Source: SKPH01 sp051748565
GTDB lineage: Bacteria; Bacillota; Dethiobacteria; DTU022
Length of the DNA: 8,119 nucleotides
Reading direction: 5' to 3'
Assembly: GCA_051748565.1 (NCBI GenBank)
Contig: JBNJHN010000074.1
Location: 1-8,119, forward strand
The position numbers and the translations under genes were made by a program. Under the pieces are notes generated by a model, which searched no databases, was not told the origin of the DNA, and saw only the letters and a list, made by a program, of their open reading frames with translations. Below, one piece after another: positions 1-6,788 of the stretch; within the stretch, counting starts at the first letter, position 1; every line of letters begins with the position of its first letter.

Positions 1-25
1 GTTTTAGCAATCAGACTGAATTACC

Positions 26-55
26 TTGCTTCCGGGGAAAGCTTTGAGTTATAAT
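26..55 (+). promoter_or_regulatory. Possible sigma-A promoter for yacL
   Basis: A perfect TATAAT lies at 50-55, with a weak -35 TTGCTT at 26-31 (18-nt spacer). Initiation would fall near 62, about 55 nt before the yacL ATG. The -10 box sits in the loop of the terminator-like hairpin at 32-73. A transcript starting here would lack the hairpin's 5' arm and so would not be terminated by it. The -35 matches only the TTG core, so confidence is moderate to low. Confidence 0.4.
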
Positions 56-80
56 GTTGCGAAGAGTTCCCGGTTTTTTT
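32..80 (+). terminator. Candidate rho-independent terminator upstream of yacL
   Basis: CCGGG (32-36) and AA (38-39), with G37 bulged, pair with TTCCCGG (67-73). An inner helix CTTTG (42-46) pairs with CGAAG (60-64) through one wobble. The 3' arm is followed immediately by seven T residues (74-80). A GC-rich stem plus T-run is the standard intrinsic terminator layout, so it probably ends transcription from the gene upstream of the window. The loop is long (about 13 nt inside the inner helix) and the stem has a bulge, so strength is uncertain. It could instead be a regulated attenuator for yacL. Confidence 0.55.
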
Positions 81-117
81 GTTCTATTTTGCATTATTAA
101 GAAAGGAGGTGAATAAC

Positions 118-1224
118 ATGGCCCATAAGATCCTGAGAATTGCCGGTGCATTATTGGGAGTGGTTTTAGGTATTTATCTTTTTGTTGTCTTGCTGCCCTT
201 TATTTCAACTTATGTGGATATTCCGGCAGGTGTCCATTTTACACCTGTTAATATTGGATATTATGCCATTGGCGGTATTTTGTTCGGCCTTATTTTTTAT
301 CTTCTTACTCCTGTATTAATTAATATTTTTAACCGTGTTTTGACCTGGGCAGACAGCAAGCTCAAGGCAGTCCCAACCCAGGATATTGCCCTGGTAGTTT
401 TTAGCCTGATCATAACCTTGGTTATCGGATTGCTGCTCAGTTACCCAATATACCGTATTCCGGTTGTTGGTATCTTTATTTCCCCCGTGCTCACATTGTT
501 CCTGGTTTTTATCGGGGTCCGGTTTGTGTTAAACCGAAAAGAAGAGTTTTCATTTTTGTCTAACCTTTTTAATCGAAATGCGCGCAGTGGGGGCAAGGAA
601 AATGAAACATTTAAAATCCTTGATACCAGCGCTATTATCGACGGCCGGATTGTAGATATCTGTAAAACCGGATTTTTGGAGGGTGTCCTTGTTGTGTCGG
701 GATTTGTTCTCGAAGAACTCAGACATATTGCCGACTCTCCGGATTTGCTTAAACGCAATCGCGGACGCCGCGGATTGGATGTTCTGAACAAGATCCAGAA
801 AGAGATGGATATTCCTGTTCAGATTTACGAAGGAGATTTTGATGATATTCCTGAAGTTGACAGCAAACTGGTCCGGCTGGCGAAAACGATCAATGGGAAA
901 ATAGTTACCAATGATTTTAACCTGAATAAGGTTTGTGAGTTACAGGGAATTTCTGTGCTGAACATTAACGAGCTGGCGAACGCAGTAAAACCGGTGGTTT
1001 TGCCCGGTGAAGAAATGGTTGCCCAGATAATCAAGGACGGCAAAGAAGCCGGCCAGGGAGTTGCCTATCTCGACGATGGGACTATGGTTGTGGTTGAAGG
1101 TGGTCGCCGTTATATCGGTGAAACCATCGAAGTGCTGGTTACCAGTGTTCTGCAAACAGCAGCAGGCCGGATGATATTTGCCAAGCCGAAGTTTGATTCT
1201 GAGAAATATACGGGAGTAAAATAA
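118..1224 (+). CDS. yacL: Membrane-anchored PIN-TRAM domain protein, YacL family
   Basis: This 368-residue protein matches the length of Bacillus YacL (about 366). The N-terminal third is membrane-embedded, with hydrophobic segments at about residues 8-28, 46-68, 89-108 and 113-137. A soluble PIN nuclease-fold domain follows, with DTSAIIDGR at 169-177, acidic E199/E200, D248 in a VDSKLVRLA context and TND at 264-266. These give the acidic cluster expected to bind a divalent metal. A TRAM RNA-binding domain occupies about 295-350. The ATG at 118 is chosen because a strong AAGGAGGTG (103-111) sits 6 nt upstream. A TTG at 79 would add 13 residues but overlaps the T-run and lacks a ribosome site. 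Nuclease activity is inferred from the fold; the physiological role of the family is poorly defined. ispD begins 2 nt after the stop, implying cotranscription. Confidence 0.92.
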   Translation: MAHKILRIAGALLGVVLGIYLFVVLLPFISTYVDIPAGVHFTPVNIGYYAIGGILFGLIFYLLTPVLINIFNRVLTWADSKLKAVPTQDIALVVFSLIITLVIGLLLSYPIYRIPVVGIFISPVLTLFLVFIGVRFVLNRKEEFSFLSNLFNRNARSGGKENETFKILDTSAIIDGRIVDICKTGFLEGVLVVSGFVLEELRHIADSPDLLKRNRGRRGLDVLNKIQKEMDIPVQIYEGDFDDIPEVDSKLVRLAKTINGKIVTNDFNLNKVCELQGISVLNINELANAVKPVVLPGEEMVAQIIKDGKEAGQGVAYLDDGTMVVVEGGRRYIGETIEVLVTSVLQTAAGRMIFAKPKFDSEKYTGVK

Positions 1225-1226
1225 GA

Positions 1227-1916
1227 ATGACTGCTGCCGCGGTAATTGCTGCCGCCGGGGAAGGAGCGCGTATGGGCGGTCCCACCCGGAAGCAATACCT
1301 TTTATTAGAAGGAATACCGGTGTTGGCCCGTTCAGTGAACTTATTTAGTGAACATCCGGCAGTAAATGAAATTTTAGTTGTTATTCCTTCCGGTGAAGTT
1401 GAGGCAGTTAGAGAATTTTTAAAGCCTTTTTGCGCTACCAAAAAGATAATTTTTATCGAAGGCGGCACTACAAGGCAGGAGTCCGTTGCTTTTGCCTTGG
1501 CAGCAGTTTCTACTGAAGCCGAATTGATTTGTATCCATGATGCGGTACGGCCGCTTGCCACGCCCGGGCTGCTCGACAAACTGATTGCAGCCGCCTCTGT
1601 AAATGGCACTGCTGTTCCGGTAATCCCGCCAGGTGATACGGTGAAAGAAATCGACCATGAAGGACGTATTGTCTCCACGCCTGATCGTTCGAAACTACGA
1701 CTGACTCAGACTCCCCAGGTTTTCAGGAGGGATATAATCATTCAGGCTTTTAATAATGCAGCTGAGCGCAATCTGACTGGAACTGATGATTCTGCCCTTG
1801 TTGAGCAAATGGGACTGCAAGTTTTGACAGTTCCCGGCGAGCTTTCGAACCTTAAGATAACCTCTCCCCAAGATCTGATCCTGGCGTCAGTATTATTGAA
1901 GGGGGAAGAAGAGTAG
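1227..1916 (+). CDS. ispD: 2-C-methyl-D-erythritol 4-phosphate cytidylyltransferase
   Basis: IspD joins CTP and methylerythritol 4-phosphate to give CDP-ME and pyrophosphate in the MEP isoprenoid pathway, in the cytoplasm. The 229-residue length is typical. Visible family motifs are the nucleotide-binding AAAGEGARMG at 8-17 with K22 just after, GGTTRQESV at 79-87, HDAVRP at 104-109, TDD at 186-188 and NLKIT at 208-212, which carries the late conserved lysine. The start ATG lies 2 nt after the yacL stop, and CGGGAG at 1211-1216 inside the yacL end serves as the ribosome site. Its stop TAG overlaps the ispF GTG by one base (TAGTG), so the two pathway enzymes are probably translationally coupled. 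IspE, which acts between them, is not in the window. No damage or odd composition is seen. Confidence 0.96.
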   Translation: MTAAAVIAAAGEGARMGGPTRKQYLLLEGIPVLARSVNLFSEHPAVNEILVVIPSGEVEAVREFLKPFCATKKIIFIEGGTTRQESVAFALAAVSTEAELICIHDAVRPLATPGLLDKLIAAASVNGTAVPVIPPGDTVKEIDHEGRIVSTPDRSKLRLTQTPQVFRRDIIIQAFNNAAERNLTGTDDSALVEQMGLQVLTVPGELSNLKITSPQDLILASVLLKGEEE

Positions 1917-2425
1917 TGTACCGAGTCGGTATCGGTTATGACCTGCATCGCCTTGTGGAAAAAAGAGATTTAATCCTGGGTGGGGTTAAAATAAAACACC
2001 ATCTGGGCCTCGATGGCTATTCTGACGCCGATGTTCTGGTTCATGCCGTAATCGATGCCATGCTCGGTGCTTCCGCTATGGGTGATATTGGCTCTCACTT
2101 TCCGGCCGGCGATAATCGCTATAAAGGAATTTCGAGCCTGAAGTTGCTTGTTAAGGTGAAAGAACTCCTCGATCAGGAACGCTGGACTTTGGTAAATGCA
2201 GATACGGTTATTGTTGCAGAGGCCCCAGGGTTGGCCCCGTATATCGAAAAAATGTGCAGCAATATCGCCGGGGCTTTATCGGTGCACGCATGCCGGATTT
2301 CGGTCAAGGCAACGACCACTGAAAAGCTGGGCGTTTGCGGCAGGGAGGAGGGCATAGCTGCTCAGGCGGTTGTGCTGCTGAAGAAAAGTGCCCATCCGGG
2401 ACCGGCCAGCCATGAAGCCAAATAG
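1916..2425 (+). CDS. ispF: 2-C-methyl-D-erythritol 2,4-cyclodiphosphate synthase
   Basis: IspF cyclises CDP-ME 2-phosphate to MEcPP with release of CMP and works as a trimer. Metal-binding residues are visible as D9 and H11 in GYDLHRL, and H43 in LVHAVIDAMLG. GDIGSHFP at 56-63 and NADTVIVAE at 94-102 are characteristic, and TTTEKLG (133-139) plus GREEG (142-146) form the cytidine and phosphate site. The 169-residue length is slightly above the usual 155-160 because of a short polar C-terminal tail (about 158-169). The GTG start overlaps the ispD stop by one base and is preceded by GGGGGAAG at 1901-1908. In Bacillus gltX follows; here a 147-nt gap leads to cysE, so a transcription boundary or control region is likely downstream. 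Confidence 0.96.
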   Translation: MYRVGIGYDLHRLVEKRDLILGGVKIKHHLGLDGYSDADVLVHAVIDAMLGASAMGDIGSHFPAGDNRYKGISSLKLLVKVKELLDQERWTLVNADTVIVAEAPGLAPYIEKMCSNIAGALSVHACRISVKATTTEKLGVCGREEGIAAQAVVLLKKSAHPGPASHEAK

Positions 2426-2443
2426 GATCTGAGGATAGTACCC

Positions 2444-2485
2444 CGGAGAAATAGAAGGTTTTCTCTGACCTGAGTTTACCTTCTG
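2444..2485 (+). promoter_or_regulatory. Candidate H-type RNA pseudoknot in the cysE leader
   Basis: Two helices interlock here. Stem 1 pairs 2444-2451 with 2460-2467 (CGGAGAAA with TTTCTCTG, one G-T wobble). Its 8-nt loop contains AGAAGGT (2453-2459), a perfect complement of ACCTTCT at 2478-2484 (stem 2). The connecting segments are 1 nt, 0 nt and about 10 nt, which fits a compact, coaxially stacked H-type pseudoknot. The element starts 18 nt after the ispF stop and ends about 88 nt before the cysE start. No known riboswitch consensus or T-box motif (AGGGTGG with ACCGCG) is recognised. A chance arrangement is possible. The rest of the gap holds only a TATGAT -10-like box (2544-2549) with no convincing -35. 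Confidence 0.3.
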
Positions 2486-2560
2486 GTTAAATGACATGCC
2501 TCAAAAATGATTTTACGGTAACCATTAAGTTTCGTTAACTCGTTATGATGACAAAAGATA

Positions 2561-2566
2561 AGGGAG
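2561..2566 (+). promoter_or_regulatory. Ribosome binding site fixing the TTG start of cysE
   Basis: AGGGAG lies 6 nt before a TTG codon at 2573, with a second TTG directly after it at 2576. Two nearby ATG codons (2545 and 2548) are in a different frame from CysE, so a TTG is the best-supported start. Either of the two adjacent TTGs could be used. Confidence 0.6.
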
Positions 2567-2572
2567 CCAGGT

Positions 2573-3235
2573 TTGTTGTTCAATCGGATTCGCAAGGATA
2601 TAAAAGCAGTTAAGGAAAGGGACCCGGCAGCTAAGAGCACATTAGAGGTGCTTCTTTGTTACCCGGGTCTCCATGCCCTGATCAGTCACAGGATTGCGCA
2701 TTTTCTTTACAGGCGCCGGTTGGTTTTGCTGCCGCGTATGATATCCCACCTGTCCCGTTTCTTAACCGGGATCGAGATTCACCCCGGTGCAGAAATCGGT
2801 TCAGGTTTCTTTATAGATCACGGTATGGGAGTGGTGATTGGAGAAACTACAGAAATTGGTTCTAATGTGACTATCTTCCAGGGAGTTACCCTCGGAGGCA
2901 CGGGTAAAGAACAGGGCAAGCGCCATCCGACTATCGGGGACAATGTAGTTATCGGAACGGGCGCCAAGGTTCTCGGTCCTATCGTAATCGGTGAGAACAG
3001 TCGAGTCGGGGCAGGATCGGTTGTCCTCAGTTCAGCCCCGCCCAATTCAACGGTAGTCGGCATACCGGCCAGAGTAGTCTATTATAATGGAGAAAAAGTG
3101 CCATCTATTAATCTTAATCACAGTGATATGCCCGACCCGGTGGCTGAAGCGCTTAAAAATCTGCAAGAGCAGGTTGATCAGCTTCGCTGCCAGCGGGTGG
3201 ATTTTGAAAATGGAGTGTGTAAAAAGTGGCCGTAA
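2573..3235 (+). CDS. cysE: Serine O-acetyltransferase
   Basis: CysE transfers acetyl from acetyl-CoA to serine, giving O-acetylserine, the committed step of cysteine synthesis. The 220-residue protein has an N-terminal helical region (to about 65) containing the usual KERDPAAKS stretch. It is followed by a left-handed beta-helix of hexapeptide repeats (about 66-165). Catalytic D82-H83 (FIDHGMG) and H118 (KRHPTIGD) are present, and GIPAR at 163-167 closes the helix. The tail (190-220) is polar, probably helical, and has cysteines at 206 and 216. The TTG start is supported by AGGGAG at 2561-2566. The 3' end overlaps cysS by 10 nt, so synthesis of cysteine and its charging onto tRNA are cotranscribed. 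No T-box is visible in the 147-nt leader, unlike some Bacillus cysE genes, but a pseudoknot-like fold is. Confidence 0.95.
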   Translation: MLFNRIRKDIKAVKERDPAAKSTLEVLLCYPGLHALISHRIAHFLYRRRLVLLPRMISHLSRFLTGIEIHPGAEIGSGFFIDHGMGVVIGETTEIGSNVTIFQGVTLGGTGKEQGKRHPTIGDNVVIGTGAKVLGPIVIGENSRVGAGSVVLSSAPPNSTVVGIPARVVYYNGEKVPSINLNHSDMPDPVAEALKNLQEQVDQLRCQRVDFENGVCKKWP

Positions 3236-4632
3236 GAATTTATAATACCCTCAGTCGCACTAAAGAAGAATTTCAACCCGGAGCTCCTCCATTGGTCACA
3301 TTTTATGTCTGCGGACCTACAGTCTATGATTATATCCACATTGGAAATGCCCGTGTTTTTATTATTTTCGACCTGGTCAGGCGTTACCTTGAATTCCGCG
3401 GTTACGATGTAAAACTCGTGCAGAATTATACTGACATTGATGACAAGATGATTAACAGAGCTAACGAACAGGGCATTACTGTTCCTGAACTGGCCGAACG
3501 CTTTATTAAAGCCTACGAAGAGGATGTTGCCGCTATGCGGGTGCGGCCGGCCGATATGCGGCCGCGGGCCACTGAGCATATTAATGAGATTATCGAACTT
3601 ATCGAGAGATTGCTGGAAAACGGGTTTGCCTATATCAGTGATGGTGATATCTATTACGATACATCCAGCTTTACTGAATATGGACAGCTTTCACATCAGA
3701 AGCAGGACGAGTTACTGGCCGGGGCGAGGGTAGAGCCTGGTGAAAAGAAGCGGAGCCCACTTGACTTTGTTCTCTGGAAACAAAAAAAGGAAGGTGAGCC
3801 TTTTTGGGAAAGCCCCTGGGGAGAAGGACGTCCGGGCTGGCATATAGAGTGTTCAGCAATGTCAACTCATTATATGGATGATACCCTGGACATCCATGCC
3901 GGTGGTGCCGATCTTATATTCCCCCATCACGAAAATGAAATAGCCCAGACCTGGGGTGCTGATAAACGCCCGTTGGCCCGGTACTGGATGCACGCCGGAT
4001 ACCTTAATATAGAAGACCAGAAAATGTCTAAATCACTCGGTAATGTCCGTACTGTACGCGAACTTATTGAGCTCCACGATCCCCTCGATCTTCGTTTTCT
4101 GATTTTATCAGCCCATTACCGCAGTCCTCTTAATTTCAGTGCAGAACTCGTTATTCAGAGCAGGGCCGGAAGGCAAAGACTTCAGGAGATGTTCAGTAAC
4201 ATGCATTATGCCATTGAAGAAGCCGGAGATGCTTCGGGTGATCAGGAACAGAAACTCAGAACAGCTCTCGAAGAAGCACAGGCTCGTTTTGTCGAAGCGA
4301 TGGATGATGATTTTAACACTGCCGACAGCTTGGGTGTGCTATTTGACCTGGCCCGCAGCTGCAACATATATCTAATGGAAGCTCACCCCTTTAACCGGAG
4401 ACTCCTGGAAGAGACATTGCAGTTTTACCGGGAAGTAAATAATATTTTTGAAATTGTCGATATCTCAACCCCCGAGACCCTTGATGACGAAGTAAGCAGA
4501 TTAATTGCCAGTCGGGACGAAGCCCGCTTTGCTAAAAACTGGGATGCTGCCGACCGCATTCGTGACGAACTGCTGGAGCAGGGCATCATCTTGGAGGATA
4601 CACCCCACGGTACCCGTTGGAAAAGAAGATAA
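3226..4632 (+). CDS. cysS: Cysteinyl-tRNA synthetase
   Basis: This class I synthetase activates cysteine with ATP and charges tRNA-Cys. It is 468 residues, normal for bacterial CysRS. The zinc ligands that select cysteine are visible as C29 (YVCGPTVYD), C209 (GWHIECS), H234 and E238 (FPHHENE). The HIGH-type signature is HIGN at 38-41, as is usual for CysRS, and KMSKS is at 266-270. The C-terminal part (about 310-468) is the helical DALR-like and anticodon-binding region and includes DDDFNTA. The GTG start lies inside the cysE end, with GGAG at 3212-3215 as the ribosome site. It is followed by an 84-nt gap with no strong terminator or promoter before the next gene. Confidence 0.97.
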   Translation: MAVRIYNTLSRTKEEFQPGAPPLVTFYVCGPTVYDYIHIGNARVFIIFDLVRRYLEFRGYDVKLVQNYTDIDDKMINRANEQGITVPELAERFIKAYEEDVAAMRVRPADMRPRATEHINEIIELIERLLENGFAYISDGDIYYDTSSFTEYGQLSHQKQDELLAGARVEPGEKKRSPLDFVLWKQKKEGEPFWESPWGEGRPGWHIECSAMSTHYMDDTLDIHAGGADLIFPHHENEIAQTWGADKRPLARYWMHAGYLNIEDQKMSKSLGNVRTVRELIELHDPLDLRFLILSAHYRSPLNFSAELVIQSRAGRQRLQEMFSNMHYAIEEAGDASGDQEQKLRTALEEAQARFVEAMDDDFNTADSLGVLFDLARSCNIYLMEAHPFNRRLLEETLQFYREVNNIFEIVDISTPETLDDEVSRLIASRDEARFAKNWDAADRIRDELLEQGIILEDTPHGTRWKRR

Positions 4633-4716
4633 GCTGATTGATTTAATAAAAACTTGGCGGCTCTTTTTATTTATATATTGATATGGATGAAAAGCATGTG
4701 AGGGGGAATTTTAACC

Positions 4717-5376
4717 GTGGCCTATATACTGGAAAGAACTATTGAATCTGCCTGGCGAATGGTACTATGGAACTGTGCCCGTTACGGTTACAGTTATCGA
4801 ATCAAGAAAGGCAGTTATGAAGGCCAGCTGCGCAAGCAGCTTGATCACCTTTCCGTGGTCATTGAAGAGCCTTATACCAGGCCCCTGGCTGTATGGCTGC
4901 CTGAAAACTGCGGCATTCCGGCGCCAACATCGGAAGAACGTATCCAGAACTACTTCTACGATTACCTGGCAACCGATACCAAATGTGACATGGAAGACTA
5001 TACTTATGGGCAACACATTGCCCCGCAGCTGCCCAAAGTTATCAATTTGCTGAACCGTTCCAAAGGAGCTACCAACCAGGCCTGTATGAACATCGGGGGT
5101 AAGGAAAACATTGACCTGGAAGATCCTCCCTGCCTGCGAGTGGTTGATTTCAAAGTTGTCGACGGTTATCTGCACATGTCCCTATTTTTCCGCTCATGGG
5201 ACATATTTGTCGGTTTTCCGGAAAACTTAGGCGGGCTGCAGCTTCTCAAGGAGTATGTTTTAATGCATCTAGATTTCCCTGCTGAAGACGGCCGGATTAC
5301 TGCTTACTCATCCGGAGCCCATATATATGAACAGTATTTCCCGCTGGTAAACATTTTAAATGCCCATAAATGTTAA
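4717..5376 (+). CDS. thyA: ThyA-type thymidylate synthase, short divergent (archaeal-like) form
   Basis: The protein (219 residues) appears to methylate dUMP to dTMP with methylene-tetrahydrofolate. The C-terminal half carries the ThyA core. The nucleophile is C139 in DPPCLRVVDF. RSWD at 159-162 matches the phosphate-binding RSxD. N170 (GFPENLGG) corresponds to the Asn that selects dUMP over dCMP, and AHIY at 201-204 supplies the His and Tyr that bind the ribose. YGQHI (97-101) and MNIGG (124-128) match weaker blocks. It is shorter than classic ThyA (about 264). The residue after the nucleophile is Leu, not His, and the SRR arginine pair of classic ThyA is not evident. The PPCL/RSWD pattern resembles the methanogen-type family. 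No ThyX RHR motif is seen. The GTG start has GAGGGGG (4700-4706) upstream. The gene occupies the mrnC slot between cysS and rlmB; the rlmB start follows its stop by 11 nt. Enzymatic identity is inferred from motifs. Confidence 0.8.
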   Translation: MAYILERTIESAWRMVLWNCARYGYSYRIKKGSYEGQLRKQLDHLSVVIEEPYTRPLAVWLPENCGIPAPTSEERIQNYFYDYLATDTKCDMEDYTYGQHIAPQLPKVINLLNRSKGATNQACMNIGGKENIDLEDPPCLRVVDFKVVDGYLHMSLFFRSWDIFVGFPENLGGLQLLKEYVLMHLDFPAEDGRITAYSSGAHIYEQYFPLVNILNAHKC

Positions 5377-5387
5377 AGGGGGCAGAG

Positions 5388-6182
5388 ATGAGCAATCAGG
5401 CTCACAATGACAGGATGGAGGGTCTTAAAGGGGCAAAAGGAGAACTAATTGCCGGAAGGCAGGCTGTTCTCGAAGCTCTGCGCAGCGGTAAACCGATGCT
5501 GATTAAAATGGCCGATGGTATTAAGGGCCCTATTATCAGTGAAATAAAATTGCTGGCCCGACATAAAAAAATACCGGTTGAATATCTGTCCAGTGTTGAT
5601 TTTCAGGATGAGGCCGGAAAAATCAGTGGAAACCAGGGTGTGGCCGCCCTGGTTGCTCCTTTTCAGTATAATTCCCTTAGTGAGTTAATTACTTTTTCAC
5701 GATCAATTAACGAAGACCCTCTGCTAATAATGCTCGATCATGTTGAAGATCCACATAATTTAGGTGCAGTGATGCGTACTGCCGATGCTGCCGGAGTACA
5801 TGGTTTAATTCTTCCCAATAAGCGCGCTGCAGGAGTAACAGCGTCAGTGCGTAAGGTTGCAGCGGGAGCTGCGGAACGAATGCCTGTTGCCCTTGTCGGC
5901 AATCTAATCCAGGCTATTGAAGTTCTTAAAAAAGAGGGCTTCTGGTTATATGGCGCTGAAGCTGATGGTGAGGATGCTTTTTACCGCGTTGATTACCGGT
6001 GTCCGTTGGTTTTAGTCATTGGTTCCGAAGGAAAAGGTCTTTCACGCCTGGTGCGGCAAAATTGTGACCTGATTATTTCGATTCCCATGCTTGGGGCAAA
6101 GGCCGGCTCCTTAAATGTTTCTGCTGCCGCGGCGGTTCTGATCTATGCAGCCCAGGGTCAGAGGATGGGGTGGTCAAACTGA
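5388..6182 (+). CDS. rlmB: 23S rRNA 2'-O-ribose methyltransferase, RlmB/TrmH family
   Basis: A SPOUT-class (trefoil-knot) SAM-dependent enzyme, expected to methylate the ribose of a guanosine in 23S rRNA (G2251 in E. coli). The N-terminal substrate-binding domain includes GRQAVLEAL (23-31). The knot domain carries the three SpoU motifs. Motif 1 is LDHVEDPHNLGAVMRTADAAG (116-136) with N124 and R130, motif 2 is GSEGKGLSRLV (212-222), and motif 3 is IPMLGAKAGSLNVSAAAAV (232-250). The ATG at 5388 is preferred because AAGGGGG (5376-5382) sits 5 nt upstream. An ATG at 5370 would add six residues and overlap the thyA stop without a ribosome site. The result is 264 residues, within the family range. 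Its stop shares one base with the yacP ATG. The exact target nucleotide cannot be read from sequence. Confidence 0.93.
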   Translation: MSNQAHNDRMEGLKGAKGELIAGRQAVLEALRSGKPMLIKMADGIKGPIISEIKLLARHKKIPVEYLSSVDFQDEAGKISGNQGVAALVAPFQYNSLSELITFSRSINEDPLLIMLDHVEDPHNLGAVMRTADAAGVHGLILPNKRAAGVTASVRKVAAGAAERMPVALVGNLIQAIEVLKKEGFWLYGAEADGEDAFYRVDYRCPLVLVIGSEGKGLSRLVRQNCDLIISIPMLGAKAGSLNVSAAAAVLIYAAQGQRMGWSN

Positions 6183-6676
6183 TGGCTCAGGTTTTGATCG
6201 TCGATGGCTATAATATTATCGGGTCCTGGGATGAGCTGAAAGAAATGAAGAAAACCGATATGGGCAGTGCTCGTGATCAATTGATTGCAACCCTTGCTGC
6301 TTATTATCCCTGGCATTGGGAGCGAATAATAATTGTTTTTGATGGCCAGCAGTTTGACTGGAGTTCTGTTGAGGGAGTTGAAGTGGTTTTTACCGAAGAT
6401 AAGGAAACTGCCGACACGATGATAGAAAAGTTAGCTGCCGGATTATCGTCTTATTTTCAGGTTGAGGTCGCCACATCGGATTATGCAGAACTAAGGGCTG
6501 CTTCGGCTCTCGGTGCACGGGTTCTATCGGCGCCGGCTTTAAAAGAACACCTGGAAGAGCAGCGAAGCAGTTACCGCCGCCTCCTTTACAATCAATCGGA
6601 AACCCGGGGGATAATGCTCAATGATATTTTAAATAAATCAGTCCTTGATATTCTCGAACGGTTGCGCCGCCCTTAA
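6182..6676 (+). CDS. yacP: NYN-domain ribosome-associated endoribonuclease, YacP/Rae1 family
   Basis: YacP of Bacillus (Rae1) is a PIN-like NYN ribonuclease that enters the ribosomal A site and cleaves certain mRNAs during translation; this gene is its positional and sequence counterpart. The 164-residue protein shows the acidic catalytic set: D8 with N11 (VDGYNI), D54 (VFDG), TEDKETAD at 71-78 and TSD at 98-100. The C-terminal section is helical and basic. The start is taken as the ATG at 6182, which shares its A with the rlmB TGA, using GGATGGGG (6163-6170) as the ribosome site. A GTG at 6170 would add four residues but destroy that spacing. The gene is followed by 112 nt with a clear promoter for sigH, so the upstream transcription unit may end or pause here. 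Confidence 0.9.
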   Translation: MAQVLIVDGYNIIGSWDELKEMKKTDMGSARDQLIATLAAYYPWHWERIIIVFDGQQFDWSSVEGVEVVFTEDKETADTMIEKLAAGLSSYFQVEVATSDYAELRAASALGARVLSAPALKEHLEEQRSSYRRLLYNQSETRGIMLNDILNKSVLDILERLRRP

Positions 6677-6703
6677 ATGCTGTTAAAAGTGCGGCTAAAA
6701 AGC

Positions 6704-6732
6704 TTGACCCTAAGGGGTCTTTACGTTATAAT
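6704..6732 (+). promoter_or_regulatory. Sigma-A-type promoter of sigH
   Basis: TTGACC (6704-6709) and TATAAT (6727-6732) are separated by exactly 17 nt, so initiation should fall near 6739, about 50 nt before the sigH GTG. The spacer and -35 contain an inverted repeat, GACCC (6706-6710) with GGGTC (6715-6719), which could serve as a repressor site. In Bacillus, sigH is also driven by a sigma-A promoter repressed by AbrB, but no AbrB-type site is claimed here. Confidence 0.85.
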
Positions 6733-6788
6733 AGCCAAGAAAGCCTGCAATATTCCCACTTTTAGATATCAAAACGGAGGCGATAGGT

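Noticed and set aside
1139..1678. Minus-strand reading frame of 179 codons opposite ispD
   Set aside because: It lies wholly opposite a certain ispD and the yacL end, has no ribosome site or recognisable domain, and reflects codon bias of the sense strand.
2535..2549. TATGAT (2544-2549) as a cysE promoter
   Set aside because: No acceptable -35 sequence lies 16-18 nt upstream and there is no extended -10, so it remains a single-box match.
2426..2572. T-box riboswitch upstream of cysE
   Set aside because: The gap is too short for a full T-box, and neither the conserved T-box sequence nor a terminator with T-run is present.
4632..4668. Possible terminator after cysS (AGCTG with CGGCT, then CTTTTTAT)
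   Set aside because: The stem is only 5 bp with a wobble and a 21-nt loop, too weak to call. No convincing promoter follows either, so readthrough into thyA is likely.
4717..5376. ThyX (flavin-dependent thymidylate synthase) or MrnC as the identity of the gene between cysS and rlmB
   Set aside because: There is no ThyX RHR motif and no RNase III signature, whereas several ThyA core motifs are present in the right order.
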